Assembly (NCBI RefSeq): GCF_002093975.1
Contig: NZ_MSZZ01000011.1
Span: forward strand, 186,001 to 250,000
Source of the DNA: Thermoactinospora rubra
Lineage (GTDB): Bacteria > Actinomycetota > Actinomycetes > Streptosporangiales > Streptosporangiaceae
Reading direction: 5' to 3'
Length of the DNA: 64,000 nt
Shown here: positions 55,388 through 63,107 of the stretch, piece by piece
Position numbering within the stretch: the stretch's first letter is position 1
How the letters are laid out: each line of letters starts with the position of its first letter
Notes under the pieces: generated by a model
Told to the model about the DNA's origin: nothing
Seen by the model: only the letters and a program-made list of their open reading frames with translations
Databases searched by the model: none
Position numbers and translations under genes: made by a program

Positions 55388-56122
55388 CTATTTCCCAGCG
55401 TCGGCGGTCTCACGCTTCTTCTCGGGACTGTAGGGGTGGAGCCTCACCCGCTCCTCGGACGGCCGCTCAGCCACCCAGCGGCGGTGGGCGCCGCGGGGGC
55501 GGCCGGTGAATCGGAGCGCTCCAACGACGATGCTGAGCACCATGCCCAGCAGCAACACCACCGGGATCACCACGCCGTCGATCCCGGCTCCCGGCCCCTC
55601 GGGCCGCTCGCTGAGCACCGTGACGGTCTTGACTCCCGTGTCCTGCCGGGCGGCCGTCAGGGTCTCCTTGACCTTGGACGGCAGGCCGTACCCGACGACC
55701 TTGTCGGTGTCGCGCAGCTTGCGCCGCAGCCACACCCGGTCGACGTTGGCCTCGATGGTGCGGATCTTGCCGCCTTCGACCTTCTCCACAATGCCGACGT
55801 GGTCGACGCCCTTGTAGCTCTTGCCGCCGCTCCAGTCGAAGAAGACCAGCGCGCCGGGCTCGGGCTTGTCGGACCACGCGCCGTGCTTGATGAACCATGC
55901 GGCGTGCGAGGGGGTCCAGGCGAACTGTCCCACGTACTCGGCGACGCCGGCTTTGTCCGCCGCCCAGGCGATGAACATGTCGCACCAGGGGGCGTCCCGG
56001 TACTGGGGATCGGATAAGCGATCCGCGTACCATTCGCCGAACTTGGTGTGCTGGCCGCCCTTCTCCCGGTATCCGAGCTCGGGGCGCGCCGCCTTGAGAA
56101 GGTCTTCACCGATGGGGTCCAG
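55388..56122 (-). CDS. CHAP-domain amidase with C-terminal membrane helix, probable CTG start
   Basis: A 244-residue protein if started at CTG 56122. AAGGAG lies five bases before this CTG, and no ATG, GTG or TTG occurs in frame between the upstream TGA and ATG 55978. Starting at that ATG would remove the catalytic Cys (APWCDMF, residue 47) and the conserved LDPIGEDLLKAARPELGYRE beginning, leaving only the His (VDHVGIV). CHAP enzymes cut peptidoglycan peptides or glutathionylspermidine-like amides. A hydrophobic helix (VVIPVVLLLGMVLSIVVGA) near 200 is followed by a basic tail. There is no signal peptide. Confidence 0.82.
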   Translation of the reverse strand: MDPIGEDLLKAARPELGYREKGGQHTKFGEWYADRLSDPQYRDAPWCDMFIAWAADKAGVAEYVGQFAWTPSHAAWFIKHGAWSDKPEPGALVFFDWSGGKSYKGVDHVGIVEKVEGGKIRTIEANVDRVWLRRKLRDTDKVVGYGLPSKVKETLTAARQDTGVKTVTVLSERPEGPGAGIDGVVIPVVLLLGMVLSIVVGALRFTGRPRGAHRRWVAERPSEERVRLHPYSPEKKRETADAGK

Positions 56123-56252
56123 GACGACTCCTTCGCGAACACGACACGCGGCTCACGATCGACTGTAGGTGAGCCGTGGACCGGACATGTCCAACATCGC
56201 GAAGTTGTCGATGGATGAGGTGAAATGTAACTCCTGTGGTGCGGTCTTCCCC

Positions 56253-57023
56253 TCAGGCGCCCGCCCCCACGCGGTAGACGGTCGTCTCGCCCTCCCCCGG
56301 CGCCACGACGTCGGCCACGATCACGGTCACGTTGTCGGGCGAGCCGCCCTCGTTGGCCAGGTCGATGAGCCGCTGGACGGCGGCGGCCGGCTCTGCCAGC
56401 GTGGTCAGCACCTCGTGCAGGGTCTCCGGCCCGAGCACGTTGGTGAGCCCGTCGGAGCACAGGAGGTAGCGATCACCCGGCAACGCCTCACGCAGCGCCA
56501 TGTCCGGCTCCGCCCTGCCCTCGCTGCCGAGCACCCTGAGCACCATCGACCGGCGGGGGTGGACCGCGGCCTGGTCCTCGGTGATCCGCCCCTCGTCCAC
56601 CATCGACTGGACCAGCGTGTGGTCCTTGGTCATCTGGTACAACGCACCGTCGCGCAGCAGATACCCCCGCGAGTCGCCCAGGTGGGCCAGCGCGAAGGTG
56701 TAGCCGTCGAACAGCATGGCCGTGACGGTCGTGCCCATCCCCCGGCGGGCCGGGTCGATCTCGGCCAGCTCCACGAGCCGGCGCCCGGCCTCCTGCACCG
56801 CGCCTTCGAGGGCCGCCACCAGGTCGGCGCCGCCTTCCGGCAGCTTGGCGTCAAGCTCCCGCATGACGGCGATCGCCGCCGAGCTGGCCAGCTCCCCCGC
56901 CGCATGACCGCCCATGCCGTCCGCCACGGCGAGCAGGCGCGAGCTCGCGTAGCCCGCGTCCTCGTTCTGCTCTCTGCGGCGGCCCACATCTGACCCTGCG
57001 GCATAGCGGATGTTGTGCTTCAT
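56253..57023 (-). CDS. PP2C-family Ser/Thr protein phosphatase
   Basis: A 256-residue PPM phosphatase with all metal-site motifs: GRRREQNEDAG, VADGMGGHAAGE, GTTVTAML, LGDSRGYLL, CSDGLTNVL and GGSPDNVTVIVAD. It has neither membrane helix nor extra domains, so it is a soluble catalytic core like the PstP phosphatase domain. It dephosphorylates Ser/Thr phosphoproteins. It diverges from the methylase gene across 54 bases, and a Ser/Thr kinase lies after that gene. ATG 57023 or GTG 57029 may be the start. Confidence 0.9.
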   Translation of the reverse strand: MKHNIRYAAGSDVGRRREQNEDAGYASSRLLAVADGMGGHAAGELASSAAIAVMRELDAKLPEGGADLVAALEGAVQEAGRRLVELAEIDPARRGMGTTVTAMLFDGYTFALAHLGDSRGYLLRDGALYQMTKDHTLVQSMVDEGRITEDQAAVHPRRSMVLRVLGSEGRAEPDMALREALPGDRYLLCSDGLTNVLGPETLHEVLTTLAEPAAAVQRLIDLANEGGSPDNVTVIVADVVAPGEGETTVYRVGAGA

Positions 57024-57043
57024 GGACACCAGTAAATCATTGG

Positions 57044-57071
57044 TTGAAAGACTTCACAAGCGTGCTACGGT
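57044..57071 (+). promoter_or_regulatory. promoter giving a leaderless methylase mRNA
   Basis: TTGAAA (57044-57049) and TACGGT (57066-57071) are separated by 16 bases. Only 6 bases separate the -10 hexamer from ATG 57078, so transcription would start at or beside the start codon, leaving no leader. There is no ribosome site, which fits the leaderless genes common in actinobacteria. Confidence 0.65.
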
Positions 57072-57077
57072 AGATTC

Positions 57078-58799
57078 ATGAACCAAGACCCGACCGTCAA
57101 CGCCGGGGACATCGCCCGGCTCGCCGGTGTCGGACGGGCCGCGGTCAGCAACTGGCGCCGTCGCCATGACGACTTCCCCCAGCCCGTCGGCGGGACGGCC
57201 AGCCAGCCTCTGTTCTCGCTCCGCCAGATCGAGGCGTGGCTGAGCCGCTATGGGAAGTCCTACCAGGTATCGCTCGCGGATCGGGTGTGGCAACGCCTGA
57301 AAGCCGCGGGAGATTTGCGGTTGGGTGAACTGGTCGCGGCGGCCGGGGCGCTCCTGACCGGCCAAGATCACGCTCTGGAGCGGGACGTCGCGGCTCTGGT
57401 GAGCGAGCTGGCCGCCGAGCAGGGCGCCGCGCGGGCCTACGAGCTGCTGTGCGAGCGCTACCTGGAGGCGCACTCCCGGCAGCTGTCGGTGACCCGCCCC
57501 GAGCTGGCCGCCCTCATGGTCGAGCTGGCCGGCGCCAAGGGCGGCACGGTGCTCGATCCCGCCTGCGGCGTGGGCACGCTGCTGCTGGCGGCCGAGCCGT
57601 ACCGGGCGCTCGGGCAGGAGCTGAGCGAGACCTCGGCGCGCATCGCGGCGGCCCGCCTGCGCCTGCGCGGCATCGACGGCCGGGTGGCGGCGGGCGACTC
57701 GCTGCGGCGCGACGCCTTCGACGGTGAGCAGGCCGACGCCGTGGTGTGCGACCCGCCCTTCGGCGAGCGGGCCTGGGGCTATGAGGAGCTGGTCGGCGAC
57801 ACCAGGTGGGAGTACGGCGTGCCGCCGCGCGGCGAGCCGGAGCTGGCCTGGGTGCAGCACTGCCTCACCCACGTCAAGCCGGGCGGCACGGTGGTCGTCC
57901 TCATGCCCCCGGCGGCGGCCAGCCGCAAGGCCGGCCGCCGCATCCGCGCCAACCTGCTGCGCGCGGGCGCGCTGCGGGCCGTGGTCAGCCTCGGCGCGGG
58001 CGACCTGTGGCTGCTGCGCCGTCCCCGCCCGGGCGACCGGCCGCCGGGCGAGGTGCTGCTCATGGAGGGCGGGCCCGGCCTGACGGCCACGGCCGTGGCG
58101 CGGCGCGAGGGCAACGTCCGCATCATCGACCTGCTCACCGACGACGTCGACCTGACCCCCGCGCGCCACAAGCAGCGCGACGACCTGGGCCGTTCCTTCG
58201 CCGAGGCGCGCGAGCGCTACCTGGCCACCAGCGCCGTCCCCCCGGACCTGAAGGTGCTGGAGCGCCCGGTCGACCACCCCGCCACCACGGTCGGCGAGCT
58301 GGTCAGGGCCGGGCTCATCACCGTCGCCCAGGCCCCGGCGCGGATGAGCCTCAACGGCGGCGAGGTGCCGGTGCTGACGGCCGACGACCTGCTGTACGGC
58401 ACGCCGCCCTCGGGCCGCACCGGGCCGGGCGAGGACCTGGTGCCCGTCGAGCCCGGCGACGTCGTGGCGTCCTACTCGACCGTGCGTGTCGTCACCTTCT
58501 CCGGCTCGGTCCTCGGGCCGCACCTGACGCTGTACCGGGTGGACCCGGCCCAGCTCGACCCCGACTTCCTGGCCGGCTTCCTGCGCTCGGCGGGCAGCCG
58601 TACCACCACCGGGTCCAGCCGCTTCGACGCCCGCCGCACCCGCCTGCCGCGCCTGCCCCTGGCCGAGCAGCGCCGGTACGGCCAGGCCTTCAGAAGGCTC
58701 ACGGCCCTGGAGGACGCCCTGCGGGAGACGACGGCGCTCGGGCAGGCGCTCGTCGACCTCGGTTTCGAAGGTCTCGCCGAAGGTCACCTGCGTCCCTGA
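57078..58799 (+). CDS. HTH-fused N6-adenine DNA methylase-like protein
   Basis: A 573-residue protein. Residues 1-60 are a MerR/excisionase-type helix-turn-helix (NAGDIARLAGVGRAAVSNWRRR). Residues about 150-350 are an N6-methylase domain with SAM motif LDPACGVGTLL and catalytic motif CDPPFG, a DPPF variant of the usual NPPF/Y. The C-terminal part (about 420-560) resembles the specificity half of type I or IIG enzymes. There is no nuclease domain and no hsdR gene nearby, so it looks like a solitary methylase or a methylase-derived regulator. Transcribed from a near-leaderless promoter, divergent from a PP2C phosphatase. Confidence 0.85.
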   Translation: MNQDPTVNAGDIARLAGVGRAAVSNWRRRHDDFPQPVGGTASQPLFSLRQIEAWLSRYGKSYQVSLADRVWQRLKAAGDLRLGELVAAAGALLTGQDHALERDVAALVSELAAEQGAARAYELLCERYLEAHSRQLSVTRPELAALMVELAGAKGGTVLDPACGVGTLLLAAEPYRALGQELSETSARIAAARLRLRGIDGRVAAGDSLRRDAFDGEQADAVVCDPPFGERAWGYEELVGDTRWEYGVPPRGEPELAWVQHCLTHVKPGGTVVVLMPPAAASRKAGRRIRANLLRAGALRAVVSLGAGDLWLLRRPRPGDRPPGEVLLMEGGPGLTATAVARREGNVRIIDLLTDDVDLTPARHKQRDDLGRSFAEARERYLATSAVPPDLKVLERPVDHPATTVGELVRAGLITVAQAPARMSLNGGEVPVLTADDLLYGTPPSGRTGPGEDLVPVEPGDVVASYSTVRVVTFSGSVLGPHLTLYRVDPAQLDPDFLAGFLRSAGSRTTTGSSRFDARRTRLPRLPLAEQRRYGQAFRRLTALEDALRETTALGQALVDLGFEGLAEGHLRP

Positions 58800-58866
58800 C
58801 GGTGTAGTTTTTCCGCAGGCGACGCCAGGGCGGGGCATTCGCCGCAGGCGAGGCAGGGAGGGGCAG

Positions 58867-59772
58867 ATGGTCATCGGCGACCGCTACGTGCTCGACGACC
58901 TTCCCCTCGGCCAGGGCGGCATGGGCGCGGTCTACGCGGGCCACGACCGGCGCCTCGACCGGCGCGTGGCGGTCAAGCTGCTGCGCTTCACCAGCCTCCC
59001 GGACGAGGAGCTGGAGCGGCGCTTCGTCCGCGAGGCGCGCATCCTGGCCCGGCTGGAGCACCCCGGCGCGCCGGTCCTGTACGACTTCGGCGCCCACGAG
59101 CAGCGGCTGTACCAGGTGATGCAGTTCATCGAGGGCGTCACCGTGGCCGACGTGGTCAGCGAGCACGGCCCGCTGCCGGTGCCGTGGGCGTGCGCGATCG
59201 CCGCCCAGGCGTGCGCCGTGCTGGCGGCGGCCCACGCGCTGTCGATCTTCCACCGCGACCTCAAGCCCACCAACCTCATGCTCTGCCCTGACGGCAGCGT
59301 CAAGGTGCTGGACTTCGGGCTGGCCATGCTGCGCGAGCCGGACAGCACCGGCCTGATCGCCCAGTTCACCCGGATCGGCCAGATCCTCGGCACCCCCGCC
59401 TACATGGCGCCCGAGCAGATCCAGCGCGGGGTGTGCGACGCGCGCAGCGACCTGTACTCCCTCGGCTGCGTGCTGCACGAGATGCTCACCGGGCGCCCGC
59501 TGTTCACCGGCCCGACCGACTACGCCGTCTTCGAAAAGCAGGTCAAGGAGCGCCCGCCGGCCATCCCCGGCCTGCCGCGCGGGCTCGGCGACCTGCTGGC
59601 CCAGCTGCTGGACAAGCGGCCCGAGGCCCGGCCGTCCGGCATGACCGAGCTGTACGATCGGCTCCAGCCGTACGCCGTGGACCTGCCGATGCTGCCGGGG
59701 TTCCTGGCCGGGGAGCCCAGCCCGGGGCGCATGTACGCCCGCGTGGTCGGGCGAGTGTTGTTCCCGGTATGA
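58867..59772 (+). CDS. soluble Ser/Thr protein kinase (Hanks type)
   Basis: A 301-residue eukaryote-like kinase made of little more than the catalytic domain. GQGGMGAVY is the glycine loop, VAVKLL the ATP lysine, HRDLKPTN the catalytic loop, DFGLA the metal Asp, and APE with RSDLYSLG complete the activation segment. Most actinobacterial kinases have a membrane helix and an external sensor; this one has neither. With the PP2C phosphatase 2 kb away it could form a reversible switch, with the methylase between them as an obvious candidate target. Confidence 0.9.
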   Translation: MVIGDRYVLDDLPLGQGGMGAVYAGHDRRLDRRVAVKLLRFTSLPDEELERRFVREARILARLEHPGAPVLYDFGAHEQRLYQVMQFIEGVTVADVVSEHGPLPVPWACAIAAQACAVLAAAHALSIFHRDLKPTNLMLCPDGSVKVLDFGLAMLREPDSTGLIAQFTRIGQILGTPAYMAPEQIQRGVCDARSDLYSLGCVLHEMLTGRPLFTGPTDYAVFEKQVKERPPAIPGLPRGLGDLLAQLLDKRPEARPSGMTELYDRLQPYAVDLPMLPGFLAGEPSPGRMYARVVGRVLFPV

Positions 59773-59777
59773 GACCG

Positions 59778-59791
59778 AGAGAGCGCTCTCT
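59778..59791. promoter_or_regulatory. LacI-type operator 1 (AGAGAGCGCTCTCT)
   Basis: A perfect 14-bp palindrome centred on CG, the hallmark of LacI-family operators. It is followed two bases later by TAATAT (59793-59798), a perfect -10 hexamer, so the operator sits between the promoter elements. It lies just upstream of the alpha-glucoside importer, whose last gene encodes a LacI regulator. Confidence 0.8.
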
Positions 59792-59833
59792 GTAATATGC
59801 CCGTTATTGACATTGTGACGTGGGTTTAACACC

Positions 59834-59850
59834 TTGGAGAGCGCTCCCAA
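59834..59850. promoter_or_regulatory. LacI-type operator 2 (core GAGCGCTC)
   Basis: TTGGAGAGCGCTCCCAA has the same GAGCGCTC core as operator 1, 56 bases downstream, in the leader of the importer mRNA. Two operators with this spacing would let a LacI dimer of dimers bind both. It lies 17 bases before the binding-protein start. Confidence 0.75.
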
Positions 59851-59866
59851 CCATACGGAGGCTCAC

Positions 59867-61201
59867 ATGCGCCGACTCGCGGCAGGAACCATAGGCCTTG
59901 CGCTCGTCGTCACGGGCTGCGGCAGTTCCCAGGAGACACCCCAGGCGACCGGCGGCGGCGATGCCGCGTCGGCCGAGTGCCAGCCGTACGCCGCCTACGG
60001 CAAGCACCCCAACACCAAGGTGACCATCTACTCGCCGATCCGCGACAAGGAGGCGGACCTTTTCCAGGAGAACTGGAAGACCTTCTCCGAGTGCACCGGC
60101 ATCAAGATCACGTATGAGGGCACCGGGGAGTTCGAGGCGCAGATCCAGGTCCGCGTCGACGGCGGCAACCCGCCTGACCTGGCGTTCTTCCCTCAGCCCG
60201 GCCTGCTGGCCCGCTTCGCCAAGGCCGGCAAGCTCAAGCCCGCCCCGCCGGAGGTGGAGAAGCTCACCGACGAGGGCTGGTCGCCGGACTGGAAGAAGTA
60301 CGGCACGGTCGACGGCACCTTCTACGCCGCCCCACTCGGCGCGAGCGTCAAGTCCTTCGTCTGGTACTCGCCCAAGATGTTCCAGGAGAACGGCTGGCAG
60401 ATCCCCAAGACGTGGAACGAGCTGATGACGCTCAGCGACACGATCGCGGCCAAGGGGATCAAGCCCTGGTGCGCGGGCATCGAGTCCGGTGACGCGACCG
60501 GCTGGCCGGCCACCGACTGGATCGAGGACGTGATCCTGCGCGACCTCGGCCCCGATGGCTACGACCAGTGGGTCGAGCACAAGATCCCGTTCAACGACCC
60601 CAAGGTCCAGGCGGCGGTCGACAAGGTCGGCGCGATCCTCAAGAACGACAAGTACGTCAACGGCGGCTACGGCCCGGTCAAGTCGATCGCCAGCACGGCC
60701 TTCCAGGAGGGCGGCGTGCCGATCACCGAGGGCAAGTGCGCCATGCACCGGCAGGCCTCCTTCTACGCCAACTTCTGGCCGGAGGGCACCAAGGTGGCCG
60801 AGGACGGCGACGTCTTCGCCTTCTACCTGCCGGGCAACGACACCAGCAGCAAGCCGGTGCTCGGCGCCGGCGAGTTCGTGGCCGCCTTCACCGACCGGCC
60901 CGAGGTCAAGGCCATGCAGCAGTACCTGGCCACCGCCGACCACGCCAACGGCCGCATGAAGCTCGGCACCTACGTGTCGGCCAACAAGGGCGTCGACCTG
61001 GCTGGCGCGCAGAACCCCATCGACAAGCTGTCCATGGAGATCCTGCGCGACCCCCAGACGGTCTTCCGCTTCGACGGCTCGGACCTGATGCCGGCCGCCG
61101 TCGGCGCGGGCACCTTCTGGAAGGGCATGACCGCGTGGATCAACGGCAAGGACACCAAGACCGTCCTTGACGACATCGAGAAGAGCTGGCCCAAGTCCTG
61201 A
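59867..61201 (+). CDS. alpha-glucoside-type ABC transporter substrate-binding lipoprotein
   Basis: A 444-residue family 1 solute-binding protein starting at ATG 59867 after GGAGG. Lipobox VTGC in LVVTGCGSSQETP. The mature sequence (KVTIYSPIRDKEADLFQENWKTF) and the conserved KPWCAGIESGDATGWPATDWIED resemble AglE-like alpha-glucoside binding proteins. It delivers alpha-glucosides such as sucrose, trehalose or maltose. It is coupled to the next gene by a 1-base overlap (TGATG). No ATPase gene lies in the operon. Confidence 0.9.
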   Translation: MRRLAAGTIGLALVVTGCGSSQETPQATGGGDAASAECQPYAAYGKHPNTKVTIYSPIRDKEADLFQENWKTFSECTGIKITYEGTGEFEAQIQVRVDGGNPPDLAFFPQPGLLARFAKAGKLKPAPPEVEKLTDEGWSPDWKKYGTVDGTFYAAPLGASVKSFVWYSPKMFQENGWQIPKTWNELMTLSDTIAAKGIKPWCAGIESGDATGWPATDWIEDVILRDLGPDGYDQWVEHKIPFNDPKVQAAVDKVGAILKNDKYVNGGYGPVKSIASTAFQEGGVPITEGKCAMHRQASFYANFWPEGTKVAEDGDVFAFYLPGNDTSSKPVLGAGEFVAAFTDRPEVKAMQQYLATADHANGRMKLGTYVSANKGVDLAGAQNPIDKLSMEILRDPQTVFRFDGSDLMPAAVGAGTFWKGMTAWINGKDTKTVLDDIEKSWPKS

Positions 61202-62178
61202 TGGGTCTCGAGTTCGACTTCGGCGCCGAGCAGCCCAAGCTGGTGATGCTGCTGCTCGGCGTCGTCGCCTTCCTCGCCGTGGTCGGCGTGATGCTGCTGC
61301 TGCTGGACCGGGCGCCGATGCGCAGCAGGTCCAGGCTGCACGCGGCCATCCTGCTGGCCCCCGCGCTGACGCTGCTGACCATCGGGCTGGTGGTGCCCGC
61401 CGTACGGACCACGCTGCTGTCGTTCATGAGCGGCGACAGCAAGACCTTCGTCGGCCTGGACAACTACGTCTGGATGTTCAGCCAGCCCGAGGCGCTGCTG
61501 ACCCTGCGCAACACGCTGCTGTGGGTCGTGCTCGTGCCCCTCCTGGTCACCGGCATCGGCCTGGTCTACGCGGTGCTCGTCGACCGCTCCCGCTTCGAGG
61601 CGCTGGCCAAGTCGCTGGTCTTCATGCCGATGGCGATCTCCTTCGTGGGCGCGGGCATCATCTGGAAGTTCGTCTACGCCTACCGGCCCGAGGACGCCGA
61701 CCAGATCGGCCTGCTCAACCAGATCGTCGTCTGGCTCGGCGGCGAGCCGCGGCAGTGGCTGCAGGAGCCGCCGCTGAACAACCTGTTCCTCATCTTCGTG
61801 CTGGTGTGGATCCAGGCCGGCTTCGCCACCGTGGTGCTGTCGGCCGCGATCAAGGGCATCCCGGCCGAGATCGTGGAGGCGGCGCGGCTGGACGGCGCGG
61901 GAGCGCTGCAGATGTTCTTCCGCGTCACGCTGCCCTCGATCCGCCCGGCGGTGATCGTCGTCCTGGTCACCCAGGCGATCGGCACCCTCAAGCTGTTCGA
62001 CATCGTCCGCACGATGACCAACGGCAACTTCGACACCAGCGTGATCGCGGTCGACATGTACAACAACGCCTTCCGCTTCGGCGAGACCGGCAAGGGCGCG
62101 GCCCTGGCCGTGTTCCTGTTCGTGCTGGTGGCCCCCATCGTCTGGTACCAGACCCGCCTGCGCAGGAGGGTGCAGTGA
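61201..62178 (+). CDS. alpha-glucoside ABC transporter permease (AglF-like)
   Basis: A 325-residue MalF-type permease. It has two N-terminal hydrophobic segments (LVMLLLGVVAFLAVVGVMLLL and ILLAPALTLLTIGLVVP), the extra first one being typical of AglF. The ATPase-contact loop is EIVEAARLDGAGALQMFFRV. It begins with ATG 61201 at the stop of the binding protein. Confidence 0.9.
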   Translation: MGLEFDFGAEQPKLVMLLLGVVAFLAVVGVMLLLLDRAPMRSRSRLHAAILLAPALTLLTIGLVVPAVRTTLLSFMSGDSKTFVGLDNYVWMFSQPEALLTLRNTLLWVVLVPLLVTGIGLVYAVLVDRSRFEALAKSLVFMPMAISFVGAGIIWKFVYAYRPEDADQIGLLNQIVVWLGGEPRQWLQEPPLNNLFLIFVLVWIQAGFATVVLSAAIKGIPAEIVEAARLDGAGALQMFFRVTLPSIRPAVIVVLVTQAIGTLKLFDIVRTMTNGNFDTSVIAVDMYNNAFRFGETGKGAALAVFLFVLVAPIVWYQTRLRRRVQ

Positions 62179-63107
62179 CGCACGCTTCGCCGACGACCAG
62201 CGCCGCCGCGCGCGTGCGCGCCCGCCTGAGCACGCGCGCGGCCAGCCTGGTCGCGCTGCTCATCGCGGTGCTGTGGACCACCCCCACCTTCGGCCTGCTG
62301 CTGTCGTCCTTCCGGCCCAAGGACGAGATCAAGAGCACGGGCTGGTGGACGTTCTTCGCCGACCCGAACCTGACCCTCGAGAACTACCAGGAGGTGCTGT
62401 TCGGCACGTCGTCCTCCTCCGGGCGGCTGGCCAGCTTCCTGATCAACTCCATCGTCATCACCATCCCCAGCGTCCTGCTGCCGCTGGCGCTGGCGTCCTT
62501 CGCCGCCTACGGGCTGGCCTGGCTGAACTTCCGCGGCCGGGACTGGATCTACATCGGGATCTTCGCGCTGCAGATCGTGCCGCTGCAGATGGCCCTGGTG
62601 CCGCTGCTGTCGTTCTTCTCCGAAGGCGTGTCGGTGGCCGGGATCCAGCTGCTGCCCGCCTGGGAGCTGGGCGACACCGGCCGCTTCGCCCAGGTGTGGT
62701 TCGCCCACACCTGCTTCGCCCTGCCGTTCGCCGTCTTCCTGCTGCACAACTTCATGGCCGAGCTGCCGCACGAGCTCATGGAGGCGGCCCGGGTCGACGG
62801 CGCCACCCACGGGCAGATCATCAGGCGCGTGGTGCTGCCGCTGGTCGCGCCCGCCCTGGCCACCTTCGCCATCTTCCAGTTCCTCTGGGTCTGGAACGAC
62901 CTGCTCGTCGGGCTGATCTTCGCGGGCGGCACCGCCGAGTCGGCCCCCATGACGGTACGGCTGGCGCAGATGGCGGGCACGAGAGGGGACGAATGGCAGC
63001 GCCTGACCTCCGGCGCCTTCGTGTCTGTCATCATTCCTCTCGTGGTGTTCCTGTCCATGCAGCGCTACTTCGTCCGCGGGCTCCTGGCAGGCGGGATCAA
63101 GGGATGA
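62175..63107 (+). CDS. alpha-glucoside ABC transporter permease (AglG-like)
   Basis: A 310-residue MalG-type permease from GTG 62175, preceded by AGGAGGG and overlapping the partner stop (GTGA). The EAA loop is ELMEAARVDGATHGQIIRRV and the ending [14 protein letters not shown] is canonical. It pairs with the AglF-like protein to form the channel. Confidence 0.92.
   Translation: MTHASPTTSAAARVRARLSTRAASLVALLIAVLWTTPTFGLLLSSFRPKDEIKSTGWWTFFADPNLTLENYQEVLFGTSSSSGRLASFLINSIVITIPSVLLPLALASFAAYGLAWLNFRGRDWIYIGIFALQIVPLQMALVPLLSFFSEGVSVAGIQLLPAWELGDTGRFAQVWFAHTCFALPFAVFLLHNFMAELPHELMEAARVDGATHGQIIRRVVLPLVAPALATFAIFQFLWVWNDLLVGLIFAGGTAESAPMTVRLAQMAGTRGDEWQRLTSGAFVSVIIPLVVFLSMQRYFVRGLLAGGIKG

Noticed and set aside
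52222-55509. A 1095-codon open frame antisense to icmF, and comparable long frames opposite many genes
   Set aside because: In DNA of this GC content, long open frames arise opposite real genes. Their translations are low-complexity (Val/Leu/Arg/Gly-rich) and show no domains, while the icmF strand carries every expected motif.
57078-58799. Restriction-modification or BREX-type defence system
   Set aside because: No nuclease, hsdR, pglZ or brx-like gene is present in the neighbourhood; only the methylase-like protein is seen.
58813-58851. Direct repeat CCGCAGGCGA, 29 bases apart, ahead of the kinase
   Set aside because: Ten bases of this composition can recur by chance and there is no symmetry or promoter context.
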